A stretch of DNA of 64,000 bases from Sinomonas sp. ASV322 (GCF_030908245.1 NZ_JAVFJJ010000002.1:1-64000), one strand, 5' to 3'; positions 48,249 to 56,689 are shown, counted from the stretch's first letter. Numbers and translations: made by a program. The notes: generated by a model not told the origin, from the letters alone.

Positions 48249-48654
48249 GAGCAAGCCCTCCGTCCTGTTCGTCTGCGTCCACAACGCCGGCCGGTCCCAG
48301 ATGGCCGCCGCCTACCTGAACCACCTCTCAAACGGCCGCATCGAGGTCCGCTCGGCCGGCTCCGAGCCCGCAGAGAAGGTCAACCCTGCCGCGGTGGAGG
48401 CGATGCTTGAGGAGGGCATCGACATCCGCGACGAGACCCCCAAGATCCTGACCACCCAAGCGGTCAAGGACTCCGACGTCGTCATCACCATGGGCTGCGG
48501 CGACACCTGCCCGATCTTCCCCGGCAAGCGGTACGAGGACTGGGAGCTCGAGGACCCCGCAGGCAAGGGCGTCGACTCCGTCCGCCCGATCCGCGACGAG
48601 ATCAAGGGCCGCATCGAGCGCCTCATCGCCGAGCTGCTGCCCGCCGGCGTCTGA
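48229..48654 (+). CDS. arsC: Arsenate reductase, low-molecular-weight phosphatase type
   Basis: Reduces arsenate to arsenite. The 141-residue protein has the phosphatase-like loop VLFVCVHNAGRSQMAAAYL (catalytic Cys16, Arg22), the DP loop VDSVRPIRDEI and the distal cysteines in VVITMGCGDTCPIFPGKRYEDWELEDPAGKG. The last segment resembles the mycothiol/mycoredoxin-dependent ArsC of Corynebacterium more than the thioredoxin-linked form. The ATG at 48229 is inside the aquaporin gene, overlapping by 20 nt, a sign of tight co-translation. Confidence 0.92.
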   Translation: MSPETPESKPSVLFVCVHNAGRSQMAAAYLNHLSNGRIEVRSAGSEPAEKVNPAAVEAMLEEGIDIRDETPKILTTQAVKDSDVVITMGCGDTCPIFPGKRYEDWELEDPAGKGVDSVRPIRDEIKGRIERLIAELLPAGV

Positions 48655-48716
48655 GGACATGAGACGGCGGAAGCTCGGGCTCAACCCATCGCGCTAGAGA
48701 GGGAGGGGGTGGCGGT

Positions 48717-48770
48717 ATGAGGACCGGTTGCTGCGACGACGGGTGCTGCGACGACACCGAGTGCTGCTGA
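48717..48770 (+). CDS. 17-residue cysteine-pair peptide in the ars operon
   Basis: A tiny frame, MRTGCCDDGCCDDTECC, 62 nt after arsC on the same strand. Six of 17 residues are cysteine, in three adjacent pairs separated by acidic residues. Adjacent cysteine pairs bind trivalent arsenic tightly (the principle behind biarsenical tetracysteine tags). A purine-rich GGGAGGGGG lies 10 nt before the ATG, a usable though long ribosome spacing. The stop TGA is at 48768. An alternative GTG at 48709 closes at once. It lies before the operon's terminator hairpin. It could be an arsenite-binding or sensing peptide, a leader-type element, or chance. No homologue is known to me. Confidence 0.62.
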   Translation: MRTGCCDDGCCDDTECC

Positions 48771-48844
48771 AAGCGCCGCGGCCCTCGGCGAGATCTGGCC
48801 ACTCGTCGACAAGACCCCAGCGTGGACAGATGTCGCGACAAGAA

Positions 48845-48880
48845 CAGAGGCCCCGCACCATCATTGGTGCGGGGCCTCTG
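48845..48880 (+). terminator. Strong terminator hairpin of the ars operon
   Basis: CAGAGGCCCCGCACCA (48845-48860) and its perfect 16-nt complement (48865-48880) enclose a TCAT loop. It lies 75 nt after the cysteine-peptide stop and 50 nt before the convergent small gene's stop, so it can serve both strands. Confidence 0.85.
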
Positions 48881-48929
48881 CCGTGTTCTCTGGCGTTGCC
48901 AGATGCTCCCCGTTGCGAGCGAGGGAACT

Positions 48930-49166
48930 CTAGGCGCGGCGCACGAGCACGCCGTCAGACTTGAGGAAGAGCCGGCGCGGCTCGGTGCCGTCCGCCTCGA
49001 TCCACAGGACGTTGCCGCTGAGCGAGACTTCCTCGACCCGCCCGGCGGCGATGACCTGTGCGTGCTTGACGATCTCGATCGGGTCCTCGGCCCGCAGCTC
49101 CGCCCAGTTCGCGAGCGGCGCCTGCTGCGCGCTCCGCCTGGTCAAAACTGCCCCGCGTGCCTTCAT
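48930..49166 (-). CDS. Small conserved-looking protein of unknown function
   Basis: A 78-residue basic protein, MKARGAVLTRRSAQQAPLANWAEL then DPIEIVKHAQVIAAGRVEEVSLSGNVLWIEADGTEPRRLFLKSDGVLVRRA. The C-terminal half looks like a small beta barrel with alternating strands. There is no signal peptide or membrane helix. It is convergent with the ars operon and lies upstream of nothing on its strand. The next 150 nt upstream (49167-49318) hold its promoter and no other gene. Confidence 0.6.
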   Translation of the reverse strand: MKARGAVLTRRSAQQAPLANWAELRAEDPIEIVKHAQVIAAGRVEEVSLSGNVLWIEADGTEPRRLFLKSDGVLVRRA

Positions 49167-49318
49167 CTTCGTTACCCCTTCGTGGAAGCTGTCCCGTGCC
49201 CATTGTGATCCGCGTCATTGCGGACACATCGTTTCTATCAGTTCTGGCGGAGTGTCGTTATGTAGAGTCGGACGACAATCTGCGAAAAGCCTTGTGCATT
49301 TATCCAGTGCTATGGTCT

Positions 49319-49360
49319 GACCTCTCTGGAGGCCCGGATTTCCGGGCCCCCAGAGAGGTC
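49319..49360 (-). terminator. Terminator of the hut genes
   Basis: GACCTCTCTGG (49319-49329) pairs perfectly with 49350-49360, and an inner GGCCCGGA pairs with TCCGGGCC. It begins 8 nt past the hutH stop codon on the transcribed strand. Confidence 0.85.
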
Positions 49361-49367
49361 GGATAGG

Positions 49368-50969
49368 TCAGCGAAGTCCGCCGACGGCGTCGTTCACCGC
49401 GGCGAGCAGCTCGCCGCTGGCCAGGACTCGATCCGCCTCTTCGAGCTCGGGCGACATGAAGCGGTCGACGCCGGGACCCTCCACCGTGCGTCGAAGCACC
49501 TCAATCGCCGCCGCACCGCCCGGACCCGGGACGAGCGCGCCGTCGGACGTCACGGTCCGAATGTCGATCGCGCGGGCCGCGGTGACGAGCTCGATCGCGA
49601 GCACGCGGCGAAGGTTCTCGACGGCCTTGCGCAGCTTGCGCGCCGCGTGCCAGCCCATCGAGACGTGGTCTTCCTGCATGGCCGAGCTCGGGATCGAGTC
49701 AACCGAGGCCGGGACCGCGAGGCGCTTGCAGTCGGAGACGAGACCGGCCTGCGTGTACTGCGCGATCATGAGGCCAGAGTCGACACCCGGATCGTCCGCG
49801 AGGAACGCGGGCAGGCCGTGCGAGCGCGCCGGGTCGAGCATGCGGTCGGTGCGGCGCTCGGCCATCGACGCGAGGTCGGCCACGGCGATGGCCAGGAAGT
49901 CGAGCACGTAGGCGACCGGGGCGCCGTGGAAGTTGCCGTTCGAGCTCACGCGGCCGTCTGGCAGCACCACGGGGTTGTCGATCGCGGCCTCGAGCTCGCG
50001 CCCCGCGACAGTGCGGGCGTGGGCAATCGTGTCGCGCACGGCACCGGCAACCTGCGGCGCACACCGCAGCGAGTACGCGTCCTGGACGCGGCTGTCGCCA
50101 ACCTTGTGGGACTCGACGATCTTCGAGTCGCGAAGCACGGCGAGCATGTTCGCGGCCGAATCGGCCTGGCCCGGGTGGGGGCGCAGCGCGAAGTGCAGCT
50201 CGGGGAGGAACACCTGATCGGTGCCCATGAGCCCGTCCACGGACAGTGCCGCCGTGACGTCGGCAGTCTTGACGAGGCCGTCGAGGTCGTGGAGGGCCAT
50301 GAGCAGCATGCCGAGCATGCCCTCCGTGCCGTTGACGAGCGCGAGGCCCTCCTTCTCCGCCAAGGTGACCGGCTCGATGCCGTGCTCGGCGAGGAGCTCC
50401 GCCGTCGTCCGCTCGCCGCGGCCGCCAAAGGACTCGCCGTCGGGGCCCACCGCCTCGCCCTCGCCCATGAGGACGAGCGCGACGTGGCTGAGCGGGGCGA
50501 GGTCGCCCGAGCAGCCGAGCGAGCCGAACTCGCGGACGGCCGGGGAGATGCCCGCGTTGAGGAGCTTGACGAACGTCTCGAGGACGACTGGGCGGACGCC
50601 CGTGCGGCCCGACGCGAGCGTCTTGGCGCGCAGGAGCATGAGGGCACGGACCACTTCACGCTCGACGACGGGGCCCATGCCCGCAGCGTGGCTGCGGATG
50701 AGCGACTTCTGCAGCTGCGTGCGCAGCTCCTGCGGGATGTGGCGGTTCGCGAGCGCGCCGAAGCCCGTCGAGATGCCGTAGGCGGGGATCTCGCTCGCGG
50801 CGAGCTCCTCGACGTGGGCACGGACGCGGGCGACCTCGGCGAGCGCCTCCGGGGCGACGCTCACGTGAGCGCCGTGGCGGGCGACGGCGACGACGTCGGC
50901 TGCCGTGAGCCCGTGCGTCGAGAGGGTGACCTCGGTGGGGAGGCCGGTTTCGGGGGCGGTGAGAGTCAT
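49368..50969 (-). CDS. hutH: Histidine ammonia-lyase (HutH)
   Basis: Converts L-histidine to trans-urocanate and ammonia. The 533-residue protein matches the family throughout: YGISTGFGALANRHIPQE, FGSLGCSGDLAPLSHVAL, ALVNGTEGMLGMLLMALHDL, QDAYSLRCAPQVAGA, NGNFHGAPVAYVLD. The prosthetic MIO group normally forms from Ala-Ser-Gly; here it is Cys153-Ser154-Gly155. I recall this variant from other actinobacterial enzymes, so activity is expected. ATG at 50969 is 108 nt past the hutU stop, across a palindromic repeat. A strong terminator follows the gene. Confidence 0.94.
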   Translation of the reverse strand: MTLTAPETGLPTEVTLSTHGLTAADVVAVARHGAHVSVAPEALAEVARVRAHVEELAASEIPAYGISTGFGALANRHIPQELRTQLQKSLIRSHAAGMGPVVEREVVRALMLLRAKTLASGRTGVRPVVLETFVKLLNAGISPAVREFGSLGCSGDLAPLSHVALVLMGEGEAVGPDGESFGGRGERTTAELLAEHGIEPVTLAEKEGLALVNGTEGMLGMLLMALHDLDGLVKTADVTAALSVDGLMGTDQVFLPELHFALRPHPGQADSAANMLAVLRDSKIVESHKVGDSRVQDAYSLRCAPQVAGAVRDTIAHARTVAGRELEAAIDNPVVLPDGRVSSNGNFHGAPVAYVLDFLAIAVADLASMAERRTDRMLDPARSHGLPAFLADDPGVDSGLMIAQYTQAGLVSDCKRLAVPASVDSIPSSAMQEDHVSMGWHAARKLRKAVENLRRVLAIELVTAARAIDIRTVTSDGALVPGPGGAAAIEVLRRTVEGPGVDRFMSPELEEADRVLASGELLAAVNDAVGGLR

Positions 50970-50990
50970 GTCAGTTCCTGGAGTACGGTC

Positions 50991-51059
50991 CGATTCGCCA
51001 CAATTCGGGAGCCAAATGGGCCGTTTGGCGCCGATCGCGCTCTGAGTTGTGGCGAATCG
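50991..51059. repeat. Palindromic element, TTCGCCACAA family (copy 2)
   Basis: A 69-nt element with 16-nt outer arms CGATTCGCCACAATTC/GAGTTGTGGCGAATCG (one mismatch) and an inner GCCAAAT...GTTTGGC. It matches 34787-34855. Here it separates two co-transcribed hut genes rather than convergent genes. Confidence 0.82.
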
Positions 51060-51077
51060 AACGGTGGATCATGAGGT

Positions 51078-52799
51078 TTAGCGGCCAGCCATCGGAATCT
51101 TGACGCCGCGCTCGGCGGCCACCTCGACGGCGCGCTCGTAGCCCGCATCGACGTGGCGGATGACGCCCATGCCGGGGTCGTTGGTGAGCAGCGCGGTGAG
51201 CTTCGCGGCGGCGAGCTCGGTGCCGTCGGCCACGGAGACCTGGCCGGCGTGGATCGAGCGGCCGATGCCGACGCCGCCGCCGTGGTGGATCGAGACCCAC
51301 GTCGCGCCCGAGGACGCCGCGGTGAGGGCGTTGAGGAGCGGCCAGTCAGCGATCGCGTCGGAGCCGTCCTTCATGGCCTCGGTCTCGCGGTACGGGGAGG
51401 CGACGGAGCCTGAGTCGAGGTGGTCGCGCCCGATGACGATCGGCGCCTTGACCTTGCCCTCGGCAACGAGCTTGTTGAAGAGGAGGCCGGCCTTGTGCCG
51501 CTCGCCGTAGCCGAGCCAGCAGATGCGCGCCGGGAGGCCCTCGAACTCGACGAACTGCTCCGCCGCGTCGATCCAGCGGTGCAGGTGCTCGTTCTCGGGG
51601 AAGAGCTCCTTGATGGCCTGATCGGTGACCTTGATGTCTTCCGGGTCCCCAGACAGCGCCACCCAGCGGAACGGGCCGAGGCCCTCGCAGAAGAGCGGGC
51701 GGATGTACGCCGGGACGAAGCCGGGGAACTCGAACGCGCGCTCGTAGCCGCCCTTGCGGGCCTCGTCGCGGATCGAGTTGCCGTAGTCGAAGACCTCGGC
51801 GCCCTCGTCCTGGAACTCGACCATGGCCTGGACGTGGCGGGCCATCGCGTTCTGGGACTTCTTCGTGAAGCCCTCGGGGTCGGCTTCCGCCTCGGCGTGC
51901 CACTGCTCGACCGTGTATTCGGTGGGCAGGTAGCTGAGCGGGTCGTGGGCGGAGGTCTGGTCCGTGACGATGTCCACCGTGAGCTCGCCCGCGCGGTGGC
52001 GGCGCAGGATCTCCGGGAAGACCTCGGCCGCGTTGCCGACGTAGCCGACCGAGAGCGCGCGGCCCTCGGCCTTCGCGGCGACCACCTTGGCGAGAGCGAC
52101 GTCGAGGTCCGTCTCGACCTCGTCGAGGTAGCGCTTGCCGGCGCGGCGGCGGAGGCGGGTCTCGTCGACGTCGACGATCAGCACCGCGCCGCCGTTGAGC
52201 GTCACGGCGAGCGGCTGGGCGCCGCCCATGCCGCCGCAGCCGCCCGTGAGGGTCAGGGTGCCCTTGAGGGTCGCTGCGCTTGTTTTCCCTTCTTCGAAGA
52301 GCTTCGCCCCGACCGCCGCGAACGTCTCGTACGTGCCCTGCAGGATGCCCTGCGTGCCGATGTAGATCCACGAGCCGGCCGTCATCTGGCCGTACATCAT
52401 GAGGCCTTCGGCCTCGAGCCGGCGGAACTCGGGCCACGTGGCCCAGTCGCCGACGAGGTTCGAGTTCGCGATGAGGACCCGCGGAGCCCACTTGTTGGTG
52501 CGGAAGACGCCGACCGGCTTGCCGGACTGCACGAGGAGGGTCTCGTCGTCGTCCATGTCCTTGAGGGTCTCGACGATCGCGTCGAAGGCCTTCCACGAGC
52601 GCGCGGCGCGGCCCGTGCCGCCGTAGACGACGAGCTCGTCGGGGCGCTCGGCCACCTCGGGGTCGAGGTTGTTCATGAGCATGCGCATGGGCGCCTCGGT
52701 CTGCCAGGACTTGGCCGAGATCTCGGTGCCGCGGGGCGCGCGAACCGGGCGGGCGCCGGTGGTGAAGTCGGCCTTGCGAGCCGGTTCGGTGGTGGTCAT
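51078..52799 (-). CDS. hutU: Urocanate hydratase (HutU)
   Basis: NAD+-dependent enzyme turning urocanate into imidazolone propionate, the second step of histidine degradation. The 573-residue length and motifs fit: [77 protein letters not shown], and the active-site region [11 protein letters not shown], with [18 protein letters not shown] at 52799 follows a 277-nt region that holds the hut promoter and one nested palindrome. hutH follows on the same strand. hutI is absent from the window and hutG is 6 kb away. Confidence 0.95.
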   Translation of the reverse strand: MTTTEPARKADFTTGARPVRAPRGTEISAKSWQTEAPMRMLMNNLDPEVAERPDELVVYGGTGRAARSWKAFDAIVETLKDMDDDETLLVQSGKPVGVFRTNKWAPRVLIANSNLVGDWATWPEFRRLEAEGLMMYGQMTAGSWIYIGTQGILQGTYETFAAVGAKLFEEGKTSAATLKGTLTLTGGCGGMGGAQPLAVTLNGGAVLIVDVDETRLRRRAGKRYLDEVETDLDVALAKVVAAKAEGRALSVGYVGNAAEVFPEILRRHRAGELTVDIVTDQTSAHDPLSYLPTEYTVEQWHAEAEADPEGFTKKSQNAMARHVQAMVEFQDEGAEVFDYGNSIRDEARKGGYERAFEFPGFVPAYIRPLFCEGLGPFRWVALSGDPEDIKVTDQAIKELFPENEHLHRWIDAAEQFVEFEGLPARICWLGYGERHKAGLLFNKLVAEGKVKAPIVIGRDHLDSGSVASPYRETEAMKDGSDAIADWPLLNALTAASSGATWVSIHHGGGVGIGRSIHAGQVSVADGTELAAAKLTALLTNDPGMGVIRHVDAGYERAVEVAAERGVKIPMAGR

Positions 52800-52974
52800 C
52801 GTGACTCCTGCGTCGGTGATGCGGGTGGGCTAGCGATCCGTGGGGATCTTCTGTATCCATGACACCGCGCCGAAGGGCCGGGAAACAGGGGGTTCGGAGG
52901 GGTCTTGTCCGGGATTCCAGACGCGCCCCGGCGGGGGCGTAGCGGGCCCTTGATCCGCCTCGGTTCTCCACCCG

Positions 52975-53052
52975 CATGACCGTCGGTGCGCGTCACAACC
53001 GTCCCTTGCGACCGCGGCGTAGGGACGGTTGTGACGGTGAAGGACGGTTATG
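52975..53052. repeat. Nested palindrome, CATAACCGTC family (copy 2)
   Basis: A 78-nt element with outer CATGACCGTC/GGACGGTTATG arms and inner CACAACCGTCCCT/AGGGACGGTTGTG arms. It parallels 45115-45192 at the same length and arm positions. It lies between the hutU promoter region and the end of the acetyltransferase gene. Confidence 0.85.
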
Positions 53053-53075
53053 CGGCTGAGAGGCCTCTTCCCCGC

Positions 53076-53525
53076 TCAGTCGGCGATGAGCCGCTTGCCG
53101 AACGTCGCGACGTCGTCCTCCGCGTAGCCCGCCCCGCCGTAGAAGCCGTGCGCCCGCTCGTTGCCACGCCGCACCATGAGCATGGCCTTGGGGCAGCCGA
53201 GCGCGGCAAGCCTCGCCTCGGCTTCGGCGATGAGCGCGCGGCCGATGCCGTGGCCTTGCGCCGAGGGCGCGACGGCAAGGTAGTAGATCCAGCCGCGGTG
53301 CCCGTCGTAGCCGCACAGTGCCGTGCCGACGACGGCGCGGCCGCCCCCGCCGTCGTCGTCCTCTGGTGTGCCTCCTCCTTCGGCGACGAGGAACAGGTCC
53401 GGCCATGTCGTGAGGGCACGGTCGATGTCCTTGTCCGGGTCATTCCACGGTCGCGTGAGCCCTACCTCGTGCCACAGGCCGACGACGGCGGCGCGGTCGG
53501 GTTCGGCGAAGGCGCGCAGGATCAT
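53076..53525 (-). CDS. GNAT-family acetyltransferase (YpeA-like)
   Basis: A 149-residue N-acetyltransferase. It begins MILRAFAEPDRAAVVGLWHEVGL, has the strand FLVAEGGGTPEDDDGGGG before AVVGTALCGYDGHRGWIYYLAVAPSAQGHGIGRALIAEAEARLAALGC (acetyl-CoA loop Q-G-x-G-x-G/A) and ends YGGAGYAEDDVATFGKRLI, as in YpeA. ATG at 53525 is chosen over an in-frame start at 53564 because the fold begins there. The substrate cannot be inferred from sequence. It stands alone between the hut and peptide-transport genes. Confidence 0.82.
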   Translation of the reverse strand: MILRAFAEPDRAAVVGLWHEVGLTRPWNDPDKDIDRALTTWPDLFLVAEGGGTPEDDDGGGGRAVVGTALCGYDGHRGWIYYLAVAPSAQGHGIGRALIAEAEARLAALGCPKAMLMVRRGNERAHGFYGGAGYAEDDVATFGKRLIAD

Positions 53526-53616
53526 ACGGCAACGGTACCGGCAAGGCGGCGACGCCACAGGCACGGCGGCGACGCCGTCGCTCGCCCTGCCGGACGCGGG
53601 TTCAGTTCAGGCGGGT

Positions 53617-54627
53617 TCAGGTCAGCGCGGCGGAGTCGGCGAAATGGCACGCAGCGCGGCCGAACGAGGCGGGCTCCGGGACCTCGTGCGAGCAGCGTTC
53701 GCGCTCTGGCTCCGCGAGGGTGGCCATGAGCGGGCAGCGGGTGCGGAACACGCAGCCGCTCGGAGGATTGGCGGGCGACGGAAGGTCTCCCCTGAGACGG
53801 ATCTTCACCTGCGCTCGGGCCGCCCTCGGGTCGGGGATCGGCACCGCAGAGAGCAAGGCGCGCGTGTAGGGGTGCTGCGGGGAGCTGTAGAGCTCCTCGA
53901 CCGGCCCCCGCTCGACGACCTTCCCGAGATACATCACCGCGATCTCGTCCGAGATATGCCGCACGACGGACAGGTCGTGGGCGATGAAGACGTAGGCCAC
54001 GCCCGTGTCCTCCTGGATCTCCTCGAGGAGGTTGACCACCTGCGCCTGGACCGAGACGTCGAGGGCCGAGACGGGCTCGTCGCACACGATCACACTCGGC
54101 TCGAGGGCGAGGGCTCGCGCGATGCCCACACGCTGCCGCTGCCCGCCCGAGAACTCGTGGGGGAAGCGGTTGTAGTGCTCGGGCTTGAGGCCCACGCGTT
54201 CCATGAGCTCGCCGACGCGCCTCTTCACGCCTCCGGCCGGGGTGATGCGCTGCGCTTCGAACGGTGCAGCGATCGCGGAGCCGATCGTCTGGCGGGGATT
54301 GAGGGAAGCGAACGGATCCTGGAAGACCATCTGCACCTTGCGGCGGAAATGGTACAGATCCTTGCCGCGCAGCCCGGCGGTGTCCTGCCCGTCCACGACC
54401 ACGCGCCCCGCGGTGGGATCGAGCAGCCGCGCGATCATGCGGCCTGTCGTCGACTTGCCGCAGCCCGACTCGCCGACCAGCCCGAGCGTTCGCCCTCGCG
54501 CGAGGCTGAACGAGACGCCGTCGACGGCCTTGACGACGCGCCGCGCTCGGCCCGGAGCCAGCAGGCTGCGGCCGCTCGTGAAGTGCTTGGCGAGGTCCTC
54601 GACGCGGAGGATTTCCTGGGGTTCCAT
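53617..54627 (-). CDS. Peptide/nickel-type ABC transporter ATPase (DppF/OppF type)
   Basis: ATP-binding subunit of 336 residues. Walker A GLVGESGCGKSTTGRM, Q-loop QMVFQDPFASLNPRQT, signature FSGGQRQRVGIARALALEP and Walker B VIVCDEPVSALDVSVQAQV are all intact. The C-terminal oligopeptide extension contains the HPYTRALLSAVP segment and a cysteine-rich motif (PPSGCVFRTRCPL...RCSHE...ACHF) that coordinates an iron-sulphur cluster or zinc in this class. The ATG at 54627 is 7 nt past the upstream ATPase stop. It is the last gene of the five-gene importer operon. Confidence 0.9.
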   Translation of the reverse strand: MEPQEILRVEDLAKHFTSGRSLLAPGRARRVVKAVDGVSFSLARGRTLGLVGESGCGKSTTGRMIARLLDPTAGRVVVDGQDTAGLRGKDLYHFRRKVQMVFQDPFASLNPRQTIGSAIAAPFEAQRITPAGGVKRRVGELMERVGLKPEHYNRFPHEFSGGQRQRVGIARALALEPSVIVCDEPVSALDVSVQAQVVNLLEEIQEDTGVAYVFIAHDLSVVRHISDEIAVMYLGKVVERGPVEELYSSPQHPYTRALLSAVPIPDPRAARAQVKIRLRGDLPSPANPPSGCVFRTRCPLMATLAEPERERCSHEVPEPASFGRAACHFADSAALT

Positions 54628-54634
54628 GGCGGTC

Positions 54635-55666
54635 CTATCGCGAGGCCGGGAGCGTGGCGAGCTGGTCGATGGGCAGATGGCAGCGGCGGGAGTGCCCACC
54701 CTCCGTCACGAGGAGCGGACGCTCGGTGCGGCACCGGCGGTCAGGAACGAGGGAGGCCGCTGGGCACCTGTCGCTGAACAGGCATCCGGAGGGCAGGTCC
54801 AAGAGCGACGGCGGCTGGCCGGGGATCGGCGTGAGCCGCTCCTGCCGCCCGCCGAGGGTCGGCATGGACGAGAGCAGGCCGAGCGTGTAGGGGTGCTGCG
54901 TGCGGTAGAAGATCTCGTCCACGGGCCCCGCCTCGACGCATTGGCCGCCGTACATGACCAGGACGTTCTCGCAGACCTCGGCGACGACCCCGAGGTCGTG
55001 CGTGATGAGGATGAGGGCCGATTGCGTCTCCGCCTGCAGCTCGAGCATGAGGTCGAGGATCTGCGCCTGCACGGTGACGTCGAGCGCCGTCGTCGGCTCG
55101 TCGGCAATGAGCAGCTCAGGCTCGCAGATGAGGGCCATGGCGATCATGGCCCGCTGACGCATCCCGCCGGAGAACTGGTGCGGATATTCGTCGAAACGCT
55201 GTTCCGGGTTGGGGATCCCGACACGGCCCAGCATGTCGACGGCGGCCTTGCGGGCTTGGGCGCGCGTGGCCCGGTGGTGGACGGTGTACGCCTCGGCGAT
55301 CTGCCTCCCGACCGTATACAGCGGGTGGAGGGCGGACAGCGGGTCCTGGAAGATCATCCCGATCCGCTGGCCGCGCAGGCGGCGCATCTCGGCCTCGGAA
55401 AGGGCCACAAGGTCGACGCCGTCGAAGAGCGCCTGGCCGCCCACCTTCGCGCTGGTCCCCTTGAGGAGGCCCATGAGCGCCTGGCTGGTCACGGACTTGC
55501 CGGACCCGGACTCCCCGACGATCCCGAGGATGCTTCCGCGCTCGATCGAGAAGTCGACGCCGTTGACAGCGGAGGCAACGCCGTCGTCCGTGGGGAACTG
55601 TACCGTCAGCCCCCGGACGTCGAGGAAGGGGGCCGCACCCCGCGCGGGTCGGCTGCTGGTCTCCAT
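54635..55666 (-). CDS. Peptide/nickel-type ABC transporter ATPase (DppD/OppD type)
   Basis: Companion ATPase of 343 residues. Walker [18 protein letters not shown]-loop [17 protein letters not shown], signature [19 protein letters not shown], Walker [20 protein letters not shown], switch histidine [12 protein letters not shown]. The C-terminal oligopeptide domain has [16 protein letters not shown] and the cysteine motif [11 protein letters not shown]...RCRTE...RCHLP. ATG at 55666 is 12 nt past the permease gene. It pairs with the DppF-type ATPase as a heterodimer energising the importer. Confidence 0.9.
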   Translation of the reverse strand: METSSRPARGAAPFLDVRGLTVQFPTDDGVASAVNGVDFSIERGSILGIVGESGSGKSVTSQALMGLLKGTSAKVGGQALFDGVDLVALSEAEMRRLRGQRIGMIFQDPLSALHPLYTVGRQIAEAYTVHHRATRAQARKAAVDMLGRVGIPNPEQRFDEYPHQFSGGMRQRAMIAMALICEPELLIADEPTTALDVTVQAQILDLMLELQAETQSALILITHDLGVVAEVCENVLVMYGGQCVEAGPVDEIFYRTQHPYTLGLLSSMPTLGGRQERLTPIPGQPPSLLDLPSGCLFSDRCPAASLVPDRRCRTERPLLVTEGGHSRRCHLPIDQLATLPASR

Positions 55667-55677
55667 GCTCGCGTGGG

Positions 55678-56679
55678 TCACGAGAGCCTCACTCTCGGGT
55701 CGATGGCGGCGTACGCGATGTCCACGACGACGTTCGCGGTGATGACGAAGAAGGCCGCGAGCATCGTGATCGCCATCGTGACGGGCAGGTCGCCGGCCAC
55801 GGCAGCGCGGACCGCCGTGAAGCCGAGGCCGGGCACGGAGAAGATCTGCTCGGTGAGGACCGCGCCGCCGAGGAGGAGGCCGATGTCCATGCCGAGCATC
55901 GTGACCACAGGCGTGATGCCGGCGCGCACGCCATGCCGGAACACGACGGTGCGCGGCGCAAGGCCCTTGGCCCGCGCGGTGCGCATGAAGTCCTCGGAGA
56001 ACGTCTCGATCATGCTCGTGCGGGTGACGCGAATATAGGACGCGCTGAACAGGACGGCGAGGGCCACCCACGGCAGGAGGTAGTTGACGATCCAGGACCC
56101 TGGCCCCGCGGGACCCCAGGGAACGACGACGGCGTTGCTCGTGAAGGGGAGGAGGTGGAACTGGTTCACGAACACGATGAGGAGGAAGAGTCCCGTGACC
56201 GGGATCGGAAGGGACACGCCGACCGAGGCACCGGCCACGATCGCCTTGTCCGCGAGACGCCCCTTCTTGATGGCCGCCACGAGCCCGAGCCCTACGCCCA
56301 CGACGGTCCACAGCACGAGGGCTCCCGAGGCGATCGAGAGCGTGTACGGAAGCGAGCGCGCGATGATGTCCGTGACGTTCTCATTGGTCTGGAACGACTT
56401 GCCGAGGCACGGCCACACGCAGATGCTCTCCGCCCCTGGGGCACCGATCGTCCGGGCGGAGAAGAACCCGCTCAGATACTGCAGGTATTGGACGAGGAAC
56501 GGCTTGTCCATGCCCAGGGCGACGCGGGCCTCGGCCACACGCTCGGGGGTGCACTCCTGGCCGCACGAGGCGGCCGCGGGGTCCGACGGTCCGAGCTGGA
56601 AGAGGGTGAAGGTGATGAAGCTGACGGCGGCGAGGAGCAGCACGAGGGATGCAAGCCGCTTGAGGATGAATCTGGTCAT
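55678..56679 (-). CDS. Peptide/nickel-type ABC transporter permease (DppB type)
   Basis: A 333-residue permease with six membrane helices. The N-terminus MTRFILKRLASLVLLLAAVSFITFTLFQLGPSDPA is the DppB hallmark. A periplasmic loop with four cysteines (SCGQEC, CVWPC) is longer than usual. The EAA-type loop is EDFMRTARAKGLAPRTVVFRHGVR near residue 240. The protein ends with TANVVVDIAYAAIDPRVRLS. It lies between the binding-protein gene and the ATPases. The paired cysteines could form extracytoplasmic disulphides or bind metal. Confidence 0.9.
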   Translation of the reverse strand: MTRFILKRLASLVLLLAAVSFITFTLFQLGPSDPAAASCGQECTPERVAEARVALGMDKPFLVQYLQYLSGFFSARTIGAPGAESICVWPCLGKSFQTNENVTDIIARSLPYTLSIASGALVLWTVVGVGLGLVAAIKKGRLADKAIVAGASVGVSLPIPVTGLFLLIVFVNQFHLLPFTSNAVVVPWGPAGPGSWIVNYLLPWVALAVLFSASYIRVTRTSMIETFSEDFMRTARAKGLAPRTVVFRHGVRAGITPVVTMLGMDIGLLLGGAVLTEQIFSVPGLGFTAVRAAVAGDLPVTMAITMLAAFFVITANVVVDIAYAAIDPRVRLS

Positions 56680-56689
56680 GACTGGTGGC

